Positions 62,826 to 64,000 of a stretch of 64,000 nucleotides of DNA are shown here, in pieces. The DNA is taken from NCBI GenBank assembly GCA_960531495.1, contig OY482862.1, positions 8,688,155 to 8,752,154 of the forward strand. Direction: 5' to 3'. The position numbers and the translations under genes were made by a program. Below the pieces are notes generated by a model. The model saw only the letters and a list, made by a program, of their open reading frames with translations. It made no database searches and was not told where the DNA came from. Every line of letters begins with the position of its first letter. The first letter of the stretch is position 1. The stretch comes from Zeus faber. Lineage: Eukaryota; Chordata; Actinopteri; Zeiformes; Zeidae.

Positions 62826-64000
62826 GATTCAAGAGATTCAAGAGGTTTATTCGTCACATACATATACATACTTTCATACATATATGTAGTAAAATGTCAA
62901 TGCAATGCACCTGGTGATTACACACAATATGTCCCAGACTGAACACAGTAGGTACCTAAGAATTTCTACTTGGCCAACTAACTGACTCCTAAAACGTAAT
63001 GCAGTAAGTCCAATACTATAGAATAAAATAAAAATATATAGAATAAAATAAAATAAAATAAAATAAGAACTCAAGGGTAATGCAGGGGGGGGGGTACAGA
63101 ATAGATAAATGGAATAGGCTTATGTATATGGGATAGACTTATGTATATGGGATAGGCTATTTATGTGTATACAGATATGTGCATTAAAGGGGCATGTGAA
63201 TAAAGTGAGGTAGCGTTTGTGAGATACACAGCACAGTATACAACAGCACGGCACAGCAATACGGTAACACCGAACAACCCAGAACAGTGACACAGTATGC
63301 GGTACAGTATGCTACATACAATACAGTAAGGTAGTGGAGCCTATGTCTGTGGCTCAGTGAGGACCCCTGGTGAGGTCAGTCCTTATGGCTTGCGGCAAAA
63401 AACTCTGTCTCAGTCTCTCTATTCTCGCTGTGTGACTGCGGAGGCACTTGCCTGACCGCAGCAGCTGGAACAGTCTGTTATTTGGGTGGTGAGGATCCTT
63501 CATGATGCTGCGGGCTCTGCTACTACACCTCCTGGTGTATAAGTCCTGCAGGGAGGGGAGTGTAGTTCCAGTGGTACGTTAAGCTGAATGCACCACCCTC
63601 TGCAGGGCCCGTCTGTCCTGAGCAGAGTTCCCAAACCAGGCAGTGATGTTGCCTGTCAGGATGCTCTCCACTGCTCCACAGTAGAAGGACTTGAGGATCC
63701 TCACCGAGACCCGGAATTTCCTCAGCTGCCTGAGGTGGTAAAGACACTGCCTCGCCTTTCTCACCAGAGTGTCTGTTTGTAAAGTCCACCTTAAATCCTC
63801 TGTGATGTGGACTCCCAAGTACTTGAAGCTGCTCACCCTGTCGACAGAAGTCCCATTAATCACCAACGGCGTGTGTTCTCAGTTGTAATCCATGCCTAAA
63901 GTCCACAATCAGCTCCTTAGTTTTGCTGATGTTCAGGTGGAGGCTGTTGTCCTGGCACCAGAGTGACAGGTCAGCTACCTCCTCGCAGTATGCCTTCTCA
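62826..64000 (-). mobile_element. CR1-group LINE, copy C, runs off right edge
   Basis: The 3' end has tandem AGATTCAAG units (inverted CTTGAATCT, 62,822-62,845), the same tail as copy B. The 3' UTR includes a TATGAAAG-rich part and a GTACAGAATAG stretch. Coding frames 63,866-63,579 and 63,789-63,523 give VINGTSVDRVSSFKYLGVHI, FRVSVRILKSFYCGAVES and NSAQDRRALQRVVHSA, intact where copy B has its 86-bp deletion. The front of the RT lies beyond 64,000. Confidence 0.88.

Noticed and set aside
51202..64000. Hidden 3' exons of slc15a2
   Set aside because: I looked for FVNT-like, SVTGLEFSYSQAP-like and TM11-12 patterns on the plus strand and saw none; all frames are assigned to mobile elements.

Overview
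The window looks like a piece of a ray-finned (teleost) fish nuclear genome. The evidence is one intron-rich vertebrate gene, a tRNA-derived SINE with an L2-type tail ending in TGTAA repeats, fish-type L2, CR1/Rex-like, RTE and L1/Tx1-like LINEs, hAT, Tc1 and TTAA-type DNA transposons, and several endogenous retroviruses (ERVs). There are no bacterial-type genes, operons or CRISPR arrays. Family names rest on translated motifs and repeat termini recognised by eye; no search was run.

The only host gene I can support is on the + strand at about 37.9-51.2 kb. Sixteen exons of a proton-coupled oligopeptide transporter join in frame with GT/AG junctions over 1,436 bp (about 478 codons). The sequence reads closest to SLC15A2 (PEPT2). 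It is partial in this window: the start-codon exon is not visible upstream, and the exons for the rest of the extracellular domain and TM10-12 are not found before the right edge.

Layout. 0-2 kb: about 800-bp tandem CAA/CAG-rich repeat units, with one inverted copy inside transporter intron 13 at 49.0-49.8 kb. 2-4 kb: L2 LINE (-). 4.9-5.8 kb: LTR-element gag remnant. 6-8 kb: the longest stretch without repeat signatures. 8-10.6 kb: a pair of unclassified repeats and a 28-bp perfect fold-back. 10.6-12.7 kb: RTE LINE inserted in an LTR fragment, with target-site duplication. 13.1-13.7 kb: hAT transposase fragment. 15.4-16.3 kb: two inverted MITE copies. 20.5 kb: SINE.

21.1-32.7 kb is a minus-strand ERV cluster. 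ERV-B has an integrase tail, an env with furin-like and CX6CC motifs, and an unusual proline/glutamine-rich and coiled-coil reading frame downstream of env. ERV-A has gag zinc knuckle, protease, integrase ends and LTRs, and its LTR lies inside ERV-B. A 540-bp solo LTR with a 5-bp duplication and a TTAA-flanked DNA transposon interrupt ERV-A. 32.7-37 kb holds another L2, a second copy of the TTAA element, a CR1 fragment and a truncated LTR with primer-binding site.

Right of the last exon, 51.2-64 kb is almost entirely mobile DNA: a Tc1 remnant, a ZBED5/SCAND3-like hAT pseudogene, an ERV-A LTR, a GTF2IRD2-like hAT pseudogene, an RTE element split by a CR1 insertion, an L1-like 3' end, and a CR1 copy running off the edge. 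The mobile-element genes are all broken by stops, frameshifts or deletions. The nested insertions with duplications allow a relative order of events: LTR-A before RTE copy 1; ERV-B before LTR-A; ERV-A before the solo LTR and probably before the TTAA element; RTE copy 2 before CR1 copy B.
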